Origin: Sphingopyxis sp. Root154
Lineage (GTDB): Bacteria; Pseudomonadota; Alphaproteobacteria; Sphingomonadales; Sphingomonadaceae
NCBI RefSeq assembly: GCF_001427105.1
Contig: NZ_LMGI01000001.1
Coordinates: forward strand, 124,001-188,000
Length of the DNA: 64,000 nucleotides
Direction: 5' to 3'
Part shown: positions 1 through 9,191 of the stretch, in pieces
How the letters are laid out: the number at the start of each line of letters is the position of its first letter
Numbering within the stretch: the stretch's first letter is position 1
Notes under the pieces: model-generated
What the model was told of the DNA's origin: nothing
Seen by the model: the letters and a program-made list of their open reading frames with translations, nothing else
Databases searched by the model: none
Made by a program: the position numbers and the translations under genes

Positions 1-2
1 CA

Positions 3-485
3 GCAGCGTGTGCCGAACGAGTGCTGGGGTTGTTTGAGGCCGAAAGCCCCGGCGATGACCGCCCCCGTGCCGCTATTGCCCGCGCCCGCGCATTTTCTCG
101 CGGCGAGTTGGACACCGCGTCGGGAATACGCCAACGGTTCGGCGGTGGGAGCACCGCCCGTGAAGCGAACTCGCCCGCGGCAGCGGCCGCAGCCAGGGCT
201 GCCGGTCAAGCCTCGGCGATCTGCCACATGGGCGCGCATGCCTTGGGCGCTGCAGCCTATGCTGTCAAAGCCGCCAGCCTAGCCGCTCCACACCAACCGG
301 ATGCCGCCGACAACGAGATCCGGTGGCAATTTGCCCAAATGACGGCTGACGTGCGGGCTGCACTTCGGTTGCTCCCGCCAGTCGGCGAGAGCCGATCGGG
401 ACCTCTCGGGCCAGGCCTCCTCGCATCAGGTCAGATCGGCATCATCATCCGTCAAATCCAAGCCTATCTCGCTGGAACGGGCTGA
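3..485 (+). CDS. Imm5-like putative immunity protein, 5' end outside the window
   Basis: The frame is open from the first bases of the window, so the true start lies upstream; the visible part is about 160 residues. It begins AACAERVLGLFEAESPGDDR, followed by a helical, Ala-rich domain with ASAICHMGAHALGAAAYAVK near the middle. This is the pattern of the Imm5-like family, in which a WAADCAE/VLPLFE helix precedes a GHALGAAAYAAKA helix. Members were predicted as polymorphic-toxin immunity proteins, but many occur as orphans and the role is not proven. No toxin gene is visible, and the 118 bases between its stop and the next gene look empty. The C-terminal part (LLPPVGESRSGPLGPGLLAS) is ordinary low-complexity sequence. 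The family call comes from motif memory only. Confidence 0.6.
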   Translation, partial: AACAERVLGLFEAESPGDDRPRAAIARARAFSRGELDTASGIRQRFGGGSTAREANSPAAAAAARAAGQASAICHMGAHALGAAAYAVKAASLAAPHQPDAADNEIRWQFAQMTADVRAALRLLPPVGESRSGPLGPGLLASGQIGIIIRQIQAYLAGTG

Positions 486-603
486 CCATGAGCGGCGCGC
501 GAATTGCCGGATTTGTCGCTCGCGCAACGCCATGGATTGGCTAGTAACCGCAAACCAATCCTGGCAGCCCGCAACCCGCCGTTAGCTGCCGTTGCGGAAC
601 AGG

Positions 604-1005
604 TTAAGGCTCGAACGCCGCCAATATCGGGCACGGCCCCTTGTCGCTTGCCGCGCATTGGTCGGCGAGGCGCGTCAGCGCGGCGCGTGTCGCGGTCATC
701 TGTGCGATCTTTTCATCAAGCAGATCGATCCGCTGCCGCGCCAGCGTGCGTACGCGCACGCGGTCATCGCTCGCCTCGAGCGCGAGCAGTTCGGAAATCT
801 CGTCGAGGGTGAAGCCCGACGCCTGCGCGGAGCGGATGAATTTGAGGCGGCGGAGATCGTCCTCGCCATAGCGACGGATCCCGCCTCGCCAGCTGTCACC
901 GCCGCTCCGCGCGGGCGTATCGAGCAGGCCGCGGCGCTGGTAATAGCGAATGGTTTCGACCCCGACGTCGCCCGCCGCCGCCAATTTTCCGATCGTGAGC
1001 TGCAT
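604..1005 (-). CDS. MerR-family transcriptional regulator
   Basis: 133-residue regulator. Residues 1-70 form the winged-helix MerR DNA-binding domain (MQLTIGKLAAAGDVGVETIRYYQRRGLL, then the wing ending in GIRRYGEDDLRRLKFI). A dimerisation coiled coil follows (ISELLALEAS ... LLDEKIAQMTATRAAL). The C-terminal tail DQCAASDKGPCPILAAFEP carries two cysteines, as in metal or thiol sensors of the MerR/CueR group, although the exact mercury-binding set cannot be confirmed. I chose the ATG at 1005 because the longer reading would start inside the shared operator/promoter. The gene is divergent from the glutaredoxin-MauE fusion and very probably controls it through the dyad at 1015-1030. It is likely a metal- or redox-responsive activator; the ligand is unknown. 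Confidence 0.88.
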   Translation of the reverse strand: MQLTIGKLAAAGDVGVETIRYYQRRGLLDTPARSGGDSWRGGIRRYGEDDLRRLKFIRSAQASGFTLDEISELLALEASDDRVRVRTLARQRIDLLDEKIAQMTATRAALTRLADQCAASDKGPCPILAAFEP

Positions 1006-1008
1006 CGC

Positions 1009-1040
1009 TTGACTCCGTACCATGGTACGGACGCTATATG
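1009..1040 (+). promoter_or_regulatory. MerR-type promoter/operator with over-long spacer
   Basis: TTGACT (1009-1014) and CTATAT (1034-1039) are separated by 19 bases. The spacer contains the perfect dyad CCGTACCATGGTACGG (1015-1030). This is the classic MerR architecture, in which the regulator untwists a too-long spacer, and the half-sites closely resemble the mer operator (TTGACTCCGTAC...GTACGG). It drives the fusion gene to the right; the regulator gene starts just to the left. Confidence 0.85.
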
Positions 1041-1046
1041 GGTGGC

Positions 1047-1784
1047 ATGACAAAGCAAGCAACCCTCCATCGCATGGTCATGCCGGGACACACCTGCCCC
1101 TATGGCCTCAAATCGAAACATCTGCTCGAAAGCCGCGGTTTCACCGTCGACGACCGCTGGCTGACGACGCGCGAGGAAACCGACGCGTTCAAGGCCGAGC
1201 ATGGCGTGAAGACGACGCCGCAGACCTTCATTGATGGCGTGCGCATCGGCGGTCACGACGATTTGCGCCGCCATTTCGGGCTGAAGGTCGCCGACCCCGA
1301 CGCGACGAGCTACACGCCCGTGATCGCGCTGTTCGCGATGACCGCGTTGATGGCGCTCGCGGCGAGTTTCGCGGTCGAGGGCAACGCCTTCACCCTGCGC
1401 GCCGCCGAATGGTTCATCTCGTTCAGCATGATCGTCCTCGCATTGCTCAAGCTGCAGGACGTCGACAAATTCGCGACGATGTTCCTCAACTATGACCTGC
1501 TCGCCAAGCGCTGGGTTCCGTACGCGAGCATCTATCCCTTTGCCGAAGGCCTCGCGGGCGTGCTGATGACCGCGCATGCGCTGCCCTGGCTTTCGATCCC
1601 GCTTGCCCTCTTCATCGGCGGTATCGGCGCGGTATCGGTGTTCAAGGCGGTCTATATCGACAAGCGCGACATCAAATGCGCGTGCGTCGGCGGCAGCAGC
1701 AAGGTGCCCTTGGGCTTCGTGTCGCTGACCGAGAATGTGATGATGGTCGCAATGGCGCTGTGGATGGCGCGCATGTGGTTCTGA
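1047..1784 (+). CDS. Glutaredoxin-like domain fused to MauE-type redox membrane protein
   Basis: About 245 residues. The N-terminal ~80 residues form a glutaredoxin-like fold: MPGHTCPYGLKSKHLL carries the active-site region as C-P-Y-G rather than C-P-Y-C, and VKTTPQTFIDGVRIGGHDDL has the cis-Pro and the GSH-binding GG. Four hydrophobic segments follow, ending in IKCACVGGSSKVPLGFVSLTEN, the Cys pair and tail typical of MauE/DoxX-like proteins that support disulfide chemistry in the periplasm. The start is set at ATG 1047, because the MerR-type -10 ends at 1039 and puts the transcript start at the ATG itself, so the mRNA is probably leaderless. The ATG at 1038 lies inside the -10 element and cannot be used from this promoter. 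Likely role: inner-membrane thiol/disulfide relay under MerR control. Confidence 0.75.
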   Translation: MTKQATLHRMVMPGHTCPYGLKSKHLLESRGFTVDDRWLTTREETDAFKAEHGVKTTPQTFIDGVRIGGHDDLRRHFGLKVADPDATSYTPVIALFAMTALMALAASFAVEGNAFTLRAAEWFISFSMIVLALLKLQDVDKFATMFLNYDLLAKRWVPYASIYPFAEGLAGVLMTAHALPWLSIPLALFIGGIGAVSVFKAVYIDKRDIKCACVGGSSKVPLGFVSLTENVMMVAMALWMARMWF

Positions 1785-1862
1785 CGCGCTCCACCATCCG
1801 TCATTGATGAAACATGGGACTGGGCTATCAGGGGCGGTGATTCGTCCCCGGGGAGCCCAGCC

Positions 1863-3431
1863 ATGTTCAACCGCCGCCACTTCCTTGCCGGGGCGACGCT
1901 CGCCGGCCTTGCCGCCCCCGCAATCCTGCGCGCCGAGGGCGGTATCTTCCGCGAATTCCCGTTCAGCCTCGGCGTCGCGGCGGGCGATCCGGCGAGCGAC
2001 GGCTTCGTCATCTGGACGCGCCTCGCGCCCGAACCGATGGAACGCCATGGCGGGATGCCGCTGGCGAATTTCCCGGTCGACTGGGAGGTCGCGAGCGACA
2101 GCGGCTTTCGCGACGTCGTTGCCAAGGGCACCGAACTCGCACGCCCCGAACTCGCGCACAGCGTCCATGTCGAGGTCGCGGGGCTGCAGCCCGACCGGCC
2201 CTATTATTACCGCTTCACCGCGGGCGGCGAGCGCAGCCTGCGCGGCCGCGCGCGCACCCTGCCCGCGCCGGGCGCAAAGGCCGATGCGCTGAAATTCGGC
2301 GTCGCCGGGTGCCAGCATTTCGAGGCAGGCTTCTTCGGCGCCTATCGCCACCTCGCGCGCGAAGATCTCGCCTTCGTCTATCATTATGGCGACTTCATCT
2401 ACGAATATAGCGAGGAATATCTGTTCAACACCGGGCTGCCGACGCGCCCTGTACGCAAGCATGCGCACCGGGCGCTTGTCGACCTTGGCGATTTTCGCGG
2501 CGCCTATACGCAGCAGCTCGGCGACATTGACCTGCAGGCGGCGCGCTGTACCCACGCCTTCCTGGCGAGCTTCGACGATCACGAGATCCGCAACGACTGG
2601 GTCTCGGACATCGACAATTGGAAGCTCGGGCTCGACGTCAACGATCCCGAAGCCGCGTCGCCCGAGGTTTTCATGCTGAAGAAACAGGCGGCGATGCAGG
2701 CGTGGTACGAGCATATGCCGGTGCGCAAGGCACTGCTCCCGCGCGGCGGCATGGTCGCGATGAACCGCGAGTTTCGCTGGGGCGACCTGATGGCGATGCA
2801 ATTGCTCGACACGCGCCAATATCGCGACGACCAGCCGTGCGACGACGGCTTCAAGCCCGCGTGCCCTGACGTGTTCGCCAAGGACAAGCAGGTGCTCGGC
2901 AAGGCGCAGGAAGAATGGCTCGGCCGCAACCTCGCGAAGGGCGGTGCGACGTGGAACGCCTTTGCGCAGCAGATCACGATGATGTCGCTCGACCGGCGGC
3001 GCAAGGCCGAAGAACCCAAGAAGATCGTCAACCTCGACAGCTGGGCGGGCTACGAAGCGCCGCGCGAACGCATCCTGTCGCGCATGGCAGGGCTCAAGAA
3101 CAATGTCGTGCTGACCGGCGATGAGCATCAGAATTTCTGCGGGGACCTTGTGCGGGGGGACAAGCTGGTCGGCGCCGAATTCGTTGCAACCTCGATCTCG
3201 TCGGGCGGCGACGGCAGCGACAAACGCAACGGTACCGACGTGTTCCTGAGCCAGAACCCCGAGCTCAAATTCGCGAACGACCAGCGCGGCTATATCGTGT
3301 GCGAGGTCAATCGTGAGGCATGGCAAACGCATTTCATGGTCGTCGACAAGGTCACGACGCCGGTGAACGCGCTGTCGAAACGCGCAACCGGCGTCGTCGA
3401 GCGCGACGTCGCCGGGATCAAGATGGCGTGA
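1863..3431 (+). CDS. phoD: PhoD-family alkaline phosphatase, Tat-exported
   Basis: 522-residue phosphodiesterase/phosphomonoesterase of the PhoD family, active in the periplasm or at the cell surface in phosphate acquisition. The N-terminus MFNRRHFLAGATLAGLAAPA is a twin-arginine-type signal (R-R-x-F) consistent with folded, metallated export. The PhoD N-terminal domain (FSLGVAAGDPASDGFVIWTRLAP) precedes the metallophosphatase core. Metal-site motifs are visible: GVAGCQHF, VYHYGDFIYE, SFDDHEIRNDW and LTGDEHQNF. The length is normal for the family. It stands alone with 42 bases before the next gene, another secreted phosphohydrolase in the same direction, so they may be cotranscribed. No Pho box was recognised upstream. 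Confidence 0.92.
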   Translation: MFNRRHFLAGATLAGLAAPAILRAEGGIFREFPFSLGVAAGDPASDGFVIWTRLAPEPMERHGGMPLANFPVDWEVASDSGFRDVVAKGTELARPELAHSVHVEVAGLQPDRPYYYRFTAGGERSLRGRARTLPAPGAKADALKFGVAGCQHFEAGFFGAYRHLAREDLAFVYHYGDFIYEYSEEYLFNTGLPTRPVRKHAHRALVDLGDFRGAYTQQLGDIDLQAARCTHAFLASFDDHEIRNDWVSDIDNWKLGLDVNDPEAASPEVFMLKKQAAMQAWYEHMPVRKALLPRGGMVAMNREFRWGDLMAMQLLDTRQYRDDQPCDDGFKPACPDVFAKDKQVLGKAQEEWLGRNLAKGGATWNAFAQQITMMSLDRRRKAEEPKKIVNLDSWAGYEAPRERILSRMAGLKNNVVLTGDEHQNFCGDLVRGDKLVGAEFVATSISSGGDGSDKRNGTDVFLSQNPELKFANDQRGYIVCEVNREAWQTHFMVVDKVTTPVNALSKRATGVVERDVAGIKMA

Positions 3432-3473
3432 TGTGTCGCCGGACGGTCACATAAGAACCATAGCGGACCCGGC

Positions 3474-4670
3474 ATGAACCGTTTCGTCTCGCTGATCCTC
3501 GCTCTCCTGCTTCCCCTCGCCGCGCACGCGCAGGAGGCCCCTGAGCGCAAGCCCGTGACGATCCTCATCTCGATCGACGGCTTTCGCGCCGATTATCTGG
3601 ATCGCGGCATCACGCCCAACCTGTCGCGCCTCGCGGCGGAGGGCGCGCGCGGCAAGCTGCGCCCGTCATTCCCGACCAAGACCTTCCCGAACCATTATGC
3701 GATCGTGACCGGGAAGCGGCCCGACAATCATGGCATCGTCGGCAACAATATGATCGACCCACGGCGTCCCGATGTGCGGTTCAGCCTCGGTGATCCGAAA
3801 CAGTCGCTCGATCCCTTCTGGTGGGACGAGGCCGAGCCCGCGTGGGTCACTGCCGGCAAGGCCGGCGTGCGCAGCGCGACGATGTTCTGGCCGGGAAGCG
3901 AGGTCGCGATCCATGCGAGCCGGCCGCCCGACTGGCTGCGCTATGACGCCGACATCGGCTATCCGCAGCGCGTCAACACGATCCTCGACTGGATGCGCCG
4001 TCCCGCCGATATTCGGCCAGCCTTCGTCACCCTCTATTTTGAGGCGGTCGACGACGCGGGGCACAAATTCGGCCCCGATAGCGCCGAGGTCAACGCCGCC
4101 ATCACTACGGTCGACGCACGGATCGGTGAGCTCGCTTCGGGTCTCGCCGCCCTGGGTCAGCCCGCGCAGATGATCGTCGTCGCCGATCACGGCATGCGTG
4201 CGATCGACGAAAGCCGCGTGATCCAGCTTGCCGACCTGATCGACCTGCCGAGCATCATCGCGGTCGAAACCGGCCCCTATGCCGCGATCGAACCCGCTGC
4301 GGGTACAGACGACCGCGTGGTCAAGGCGCTGCTGAAACCGCACGAGCATATGGCATGCAACCGCCGCGAGGAGCTACCCAAACGGCTCCACTACGGCCAG
4401 AACCCGCGCGTCGCCGCGATCATCTGTATCGCCGAACCCGGCTGGTCGATAATCGCGGGCACGCCGACCTGGCCCGTGAAGGGCGGCGCGCACGGTTATG
4501 ACAATCAGGATCCCGAGATGCTCGCACTGTTCCTCGCGAGCGGCACGGGTCTGAAAGGCGACGTCGGCATCGTCGACAATATCGAAGTCTATCCGCTGCT
4601 GATGCGGCTCATCGGCGTTGCGCCACTGCCGAGCGACGCGACGGGCGAACTCGCCAAACGCCTCCGCTGA
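3474..4670 (+). CDS. Ectonucleotide pyrophosphatase/phosphodiesterase (ENPP) family protein
   Basis: 398 residues with a cleavable Sec signal (LILALLLPLAAHAQE). It belongs to the alkaline-phosphatase superfamily, NPP branch: these enzymes cleave nucleotide or phospholipid phosphodiesters with two zinc ions and a threonine nucleophile. The sequence shows all expected sites in order: ISIDGFRADYL (first Asp), FPTKTFPNHYAIVTG (nucleophile Thr), DDAGHKFGP (Asp/His), VVADHGM (Asp-His) and GGAHGYDNQDPEM (last His). Its stop abuts the stop of a convergent gene with no gap (TGA at 4668-4670, the other stop at 4671-4673). With PhoD upstream it suggests an organophosphate-scavenging pair. Confidence 0.9.
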   Translation: MNRFVSLILALLLPLAAHAQEAPERKPVTILISIDGFRADYLDRGITPNLSRLAAEGARGKLRPSFPTKTFPNHYAIVTGKRPDNHGIVGNNMIDPRRPDVRFSLGDPKQSLDPFWWDEAEPAWVTAGKAGVRSATMFWPGSEVAIHASRPPDWLRYDADIGYPQRVNTILDWMRRPADIRPAFVTLYFEAVDDAGHKFGPDSAEVNAAITTVDARIGELASGLAALGQPAQMIVVADHGMRAIDESRVIQLADLIDLPSIIAVETGPYAAIEPAAGTDDRVVKALLKPHEHMACNRREELPKRLHYGQNPRVAAIICIAEPGWSIIAGTPTWPVKGGAHGYDNQDPEMLALFLASGTGLKGDVGIVDNIEVYPLLMRLIGVAPLPSDATGELAKRLR

Positions 4671-5192
4671 TCAGTCGCGTAGCACCGCCATCGCGTGGAT
4701 CGACGCGGTCGGCGCATTGACGATCTGGAGCTGGTAACGCCCCGGCGTCACGTCGAATTCGACCATCTTGCGAATACCCGAACAGGCGGGGCCGTGGCCG
4801 TGCGTGACCGACTTCACCGCCGCACCGTCATGGACAAGGTCGATCCACGCCCCCAGGTCGAGCGCGACGATGAGCCGCCCCGCCTTCTTCACCTCGATCG
4901 GAATCATGCCGCCGAATTTATAGACGTCGGGCTTGCGTTCGGGGGCGATGCCGTAGCGCAGGCTTTCAAACTTGTGCAGCGGCAACGCCGTCCGCGCCGC
5001 GCCGAGCGGCGACCAGTCGGCGCCGAGGTCGTCGCCATAGGCATAGATGGTCTTGCTCGAGGCATCGCGCGTCCAGTCCGCCAATTCGGGAGGCAGGACG
5101 GGTGCCGTCGGACAGGAAGACGCAGCCGGAGCAGCGAAGGCTGCCGCGGGCAAAGCGGCCGCGAGCGACATGGCAATGATCCGGAACCCCAT
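4671..5192 (-). CDS. Secreted protein of unknown function, coupled to mutL
   Basis: 173 residues with a clear Sec signal (LAAALPAAAFAAPAASSCP). The mature part has no motif I recognise. It reads like a compact beta-sandwich with a conserved-looking C-terminal segment, FDVTPGRYQLQIVNAPTASI, of the kind found in bacterial pre-peptidase or homopolymer-binding domains, but I cannot assign a family. Two cysteines (mature N-terminus and GHGPACSG) could form a disulfide. The start ATG follows the mutL TAG after a single base, so translation is probably coupled to mutL despite unrelated location (periplasm versus cytosol). Confidence 0.7.
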   Translation of the reverse strand: MGFRIIAMSLAAALPAAAFAAPAASSCPTAPVLPPELADWTRDASSKTIYAYGDDLGADWSPLGAARTALPLHKFESLRYGIAPERKPDVYKFGGMIPIEVKKAGRLIVALDLGAWIDLVHDGAAVKSVTHGHGPACSGIRKMVEFDVTPGRYQLQIVNAPTASIHAMAVLRD

Positions 5193-5193
5193 C

Positions 5194-7017
5194 CTATTTC
5201 CTCCCGAACAATTTCTCGACGTCGTCCATAGCGAGCTTCACCCATGTGGGCCGCCCATGGTTGCACTGCCCCGAATGCGGCGTGACCTCCATCGTACGCA
5301 GCAGCGCGTTCATTTCGGCGACGCTCAGCGTTCGCCCTGCCCGCACCGATCCGTGGCATGCCATCGTCGCAGCGACCAGTTCGAGCCGTTCGCTGAGGCC
5401 CAGCGCGGCGTCATAGCCCGCGAGATCGTCGGCGATGTCGGTCACTAGCTTTTGGCAGTTGATCGCGCCCAGCATCGCCGGGGTCGCGCGCACCATCACG
5501 GCGGCGGGGCCGAAGCGTTCGAGTTCGACGCCGAGCGCGGCGAGTTGCGGTGCTGCGGCTTCGAGCCGGTCGCACGCGGGTTCGTCGAGTTCGACGACTT
5601 CGGGCAGCAGCAGCCCTTGCGATGGCACCGCCTGCCCGCCCATGCCGCGGCGGAGTTGCTCGAGCACGAGGCGTTCGTGCGCGGCGTGCTGGTCGACGAT
5701 GACGAGGCCATCCTCGGCCTCGGCGACGATATAGGTTTTCGCGATCTGGCCACGCGCGATGCCGAGCGGGTGCGCCTCGACGTGCGGAACCGGCGCGGTC
5801 GCCGGTTCGGCGCGGCCCATCGGGAGCGCATCACGCGGCGGTGCAAAATCGACGATGCGGTCGTGCAGCAGGGCCGTCGTCGCGAGATCGCCTTCCGCTC
5901 CGAAGAGATGCGTCGCCGGGGCGTGCGGATAGGGCAGATGCGCGGCGAACAAAGTTGGCGCGGATGGCTGCGGCACCACGGGTTCCTGCTGCCACGCCGC
6001 TAGCGCCGCCTCGGCGGGACGCTGGACGCTGCGAAAGCCGTGTTCGTCGAGTGCACGGCGGAGGCCGCCGACGATCATCCCGCGAACGAGTTGCGGATCG
6101 CGGAAACGCACCTCGGTCTTCGCGGGATGGACGTTCACATCGACCTCGCTCGTCGGCACGTCGAGGAAGAGCGCGACGACGGGGTGGCGATCGCGCGCGA
6201 GCAGGTCGGCATAGGCGCCGCGCAGCGCGCCGACGAGCAGCCTGTCCTTCACCGGGCGCCCGTTGACGAACAGATATTGATGGTCGGCGATCCCGCGATT
6301 GTAGGTCGGCAAGCTGATTACACCGCCCAGATGCACCTCACCGCGGTCGATATCGACCCCGATGCTGTTCGCGGCCAGATCGCGCTGCGTCAGCGCCGCG
6401 ACGCGCGTCAACTGGTCCTGCCCGCCCTGCACGTCGAGCACCCGGCGCCCATCATGCTCGACGGCAAAGCCGATGTCGGGCCGCGCCATCGCGAGCCGCT
6501 TCACCACGTCGAGGCACGCGGCATATTCGCTGCGTCCGCTGCGCAGGAATTTGCGCCGCGCGGGGACGCGCGCGAACAAATCTTCGACCATCACGCGTGT
6601 GCCCGTGGCAAGCGCCGCTGGCCCTTCGGCCACGACGGCACCATTGTCGACGACGCGCTTCCAGCCGTCGCCCCCCGCCACCCGGCTTTCGAGCGTAAGC
6701 CGCGCGACGCTCGCGATCGATGGCAAAGCCTCGCCCCGGAAACCCAGCGTCGTGACGTCCTCGATCGCGTCGTCGGGCAGCTTCGAGGTCGCATGGCGTT
6801 CGAGCGCGAGCGCCATGTCGGCAGGCGTCATCCCGCACCCGTCATCCTCGACCTCCAGCCGCGAAATCCCACCCTCGGCGATTCGCACCGAAATGCGAGT
6901 CGAACCGGCGTCGATGGCATTTTCAACCAGTTCCTTGAGCGCCGCGGCAGGTCTTTCGACCACTTCACCGGCTGCGATCCGATTTACTAGCTTTTCCGGC
7001 AGGCGACGTATTGACAT
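5194..7017 (-). CDS. mutL: DNA mismatch repair protein MutL
   Basis: 607-residue MutL, which couples MutS mismatch recognition to strand incision. The GHKL ATPase domain is at the N-terminus: LVNRIAAGEVVERPAAALKEL, ENAIDAGST, DDGCGM and GFRGEALPSI. A transducer region follows (VHPAKTEVRF). The C-terminal dimerisation/endonuclease domain has DQHAAHERLVLEQL (from about residue 442), the DQHAxxExxxxE endonuclease motif that E. coli MutL lacks, plus MACHGSVRAG and QCNHGRPTW. This species therefore probably uses MutL nicking rather than MutH. The ATG at 7017 is chosen because the family begins at IRRLPEKLVNRIAAGE; the 43 residues of open frame further upstream show no MutL similarity. Confidence 0.97.
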   Translation of the reverse strand: MSIRRLPEKLVNRIAAGEVVERPAAALKELVENAIDAGSTRISVRIAEGGISRLEVEDDGCGMTPADMALALERHATSKLPDDAIEDVTTLGFRGEALPSIASVARLTLESRVAGGDGWKRVVDNGAVVAEGPAALATGTRVMVEDLFARVPARRKFLRSGRSEYAACLDVVKRLAMARPDIGFAVEHDGRRVLDVQGGQDQLTRVAALTQRDLAANSIGVDIDRGEVHLGGVISLPTYNRGIADHQYLFVNGRPVKDRLLVGALRGAYADLLARDRHPVVALFLDVPTSEVDVNVHPAKTEVRFRDPQLVRGMIVGGLRRALDEHGFRSVQRPAEAALAAWQQEPVVPQPSAPTLFAAHLPYPHAPATHLFGAEGDLATTALLHDRIVDFAPPRDALPMGRAEPATAPVPHVEAHPLGIARGQIAKTYIVAEAEDGLVIVDQHAAHERLVLEQLRRGMGGQAVPSQGLLLPEVVELDEPACDRLEAAAPQLAALGVELERFGPAAVMVRATPAMLGAINCQKLVTDIADDLAGYDAALGLSERLELVAATMACHGSVRAGRTLSVAEMNALLRTMEVTPHSGQCNHGRPTWVKLAMDDVEKLFGRK

Positions 7018-7194
7018 GGCCGCTCTCCTAGCGCAGTCGAACGCAAATCGCGACCCATCCGCACAGCCCTGATCATTTTGTCCAGCCACCCCAAAAGGAA
7101 GAGCCGGAATCTCCCCCTGATTGTAGCTGTCGCTGGCCGGGCGCACGGATAAATCACGACAGGGGCGTGTCCATCAGGGGCACGGCTTCGATGA

Positions 7195-8256
<1,062 letters not shown>

Positions 8257-8273
8257 TCGCGTAGGTCTGCTTC

Positions 8274-9191
8274 ATGGTCCGCCCGGCACATCGACGTCCG
8301 GGACAATCCCGAAAGGCTCAGTACAGCCTGTTCGTTGCCTATGTCATCGCGGTGACAGGGGCAGTGGCGGGCCTGTTGCTGGCGATCCTGTCGGTCGTTG
8401 ATCCCATCGGCTTTGCCCAATTGCGTGTGGCGAGCCAGGAAATCGCCGCGCCCGTCGCACGCGCGTCGCGATCGGTGATCGGGTCGATTTCGGGCATCGA
8501 CGATACGGTCGGCGCCTATGTCAGCGCGGGCACGCAGAACCGGCGGCTGCGCAAGGAACTCGCCGACACGCGGCGCGAGCTCGTCGCCACCAGCTCGCTG
8601 CAGGAAGAAAACCGCCAGCTCAAGGCGCTTCTGAAGCTGCAGGAAACCGACAAGACCGCGCTCGCCAACGGCTATCTGCTCACCTCGACCTCGACGAGCA
8701 GCAAGCGCATCGCGCTGCTCAGCATCGGACGCAACCTCGGCGTCGCCGCGGGACAGCCCGTACGCGGTGCCGACGGGCTGATCGGCCGCGTCCTCGGCGC
8801 CGGGCCGTCGGTGTCGCAGGTGTTGCTGCTCACCGACGTCGACAACATCGTCCCCGTGCGCCGCGCGCGCGACGGCCTGCCCGCGCTCGCCAGCGGCCGT
8901 GGCAACGGCGATCTCGACGTGCGCACGCTCAATATCGCGAACAACCCGTTCAAGCCGGGCGACATTCTCGTCACCTCGGGCACCGGCGGGCTCTATCCAC
9001 CCAACATCCCGGTCGCGATCGTCGTGCGGCGACAGGACGACGGCGCCCTCGCGCGCCCGCTCGCCGACCCGGGCAAGGTCGATGCAGTGTCGGTGCTGCG
9101 CCCCTATACCCCCGACAATATCGAGGCTCAGGGCCTGCCTGGCCCCGCGACGCCTTCTGCCGCCGCCCCGGCCGCTACCAAAAAGCCATGA
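8274..9191 (+). CDS. mreC: Rod shape-determining protein MreC
   Basis: 305-residue elongasome scaffold in the periplasm that activates PBP2. A short cytoplasmic N-terminus (MVRPAHRRPGQSRKAQYSLF) is followed by one transmembrane helix at about residues 22-43. A coiled coil comes next (RRLRKELADTRRELVA ... LQEENRQLKALLKLQ), then two beta-barrel subdomains with the family signature GADGLIGRVLGAGPSVSQVLLLTD. A Pro/Ala-rich tail (PGPATPSAAAPAATKKP) ends the protein. The gene starts 17 bases after mreB and overlaps mreD by four bases (ATGA). Confidence 0.96.
   Translation: MVRPAHRRPGQSRKAQYSLFVAYVIAVTGAVAGLLLAILSVVDPIGFAQLRVASQEIAAPVARASRSVIGSISGIDDTVGAYVSAGTQNRRLRKELADTRRELVATSSLQEENRQLKALLKLQETDKTALANGYLLTSTSTSSKRIALLSIGRNLGVAAGQPVRGADGLIGRVLGAGPSVSQVLLLTDVDNIVPVRRARDGLPALASGRGNGDLDVRTLNIANNPFKPGDILVTSGTGGLYPPNIPVAIVVRRQDDGALARPLADPGKVDAVSVLRPYTPDNIEAQGLPGPATPSAAAPAATKKP

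Noticed and set aside
696..3332. An 878-codon open frame on the minus strand across the MerR, fusion and phoD genes
   Set aside because: It is antisense to phoD and the fusion gene, has the composition of a GC-rich shadow frame, and no ribosome site or domain; phoD on the other strand has full motifs.
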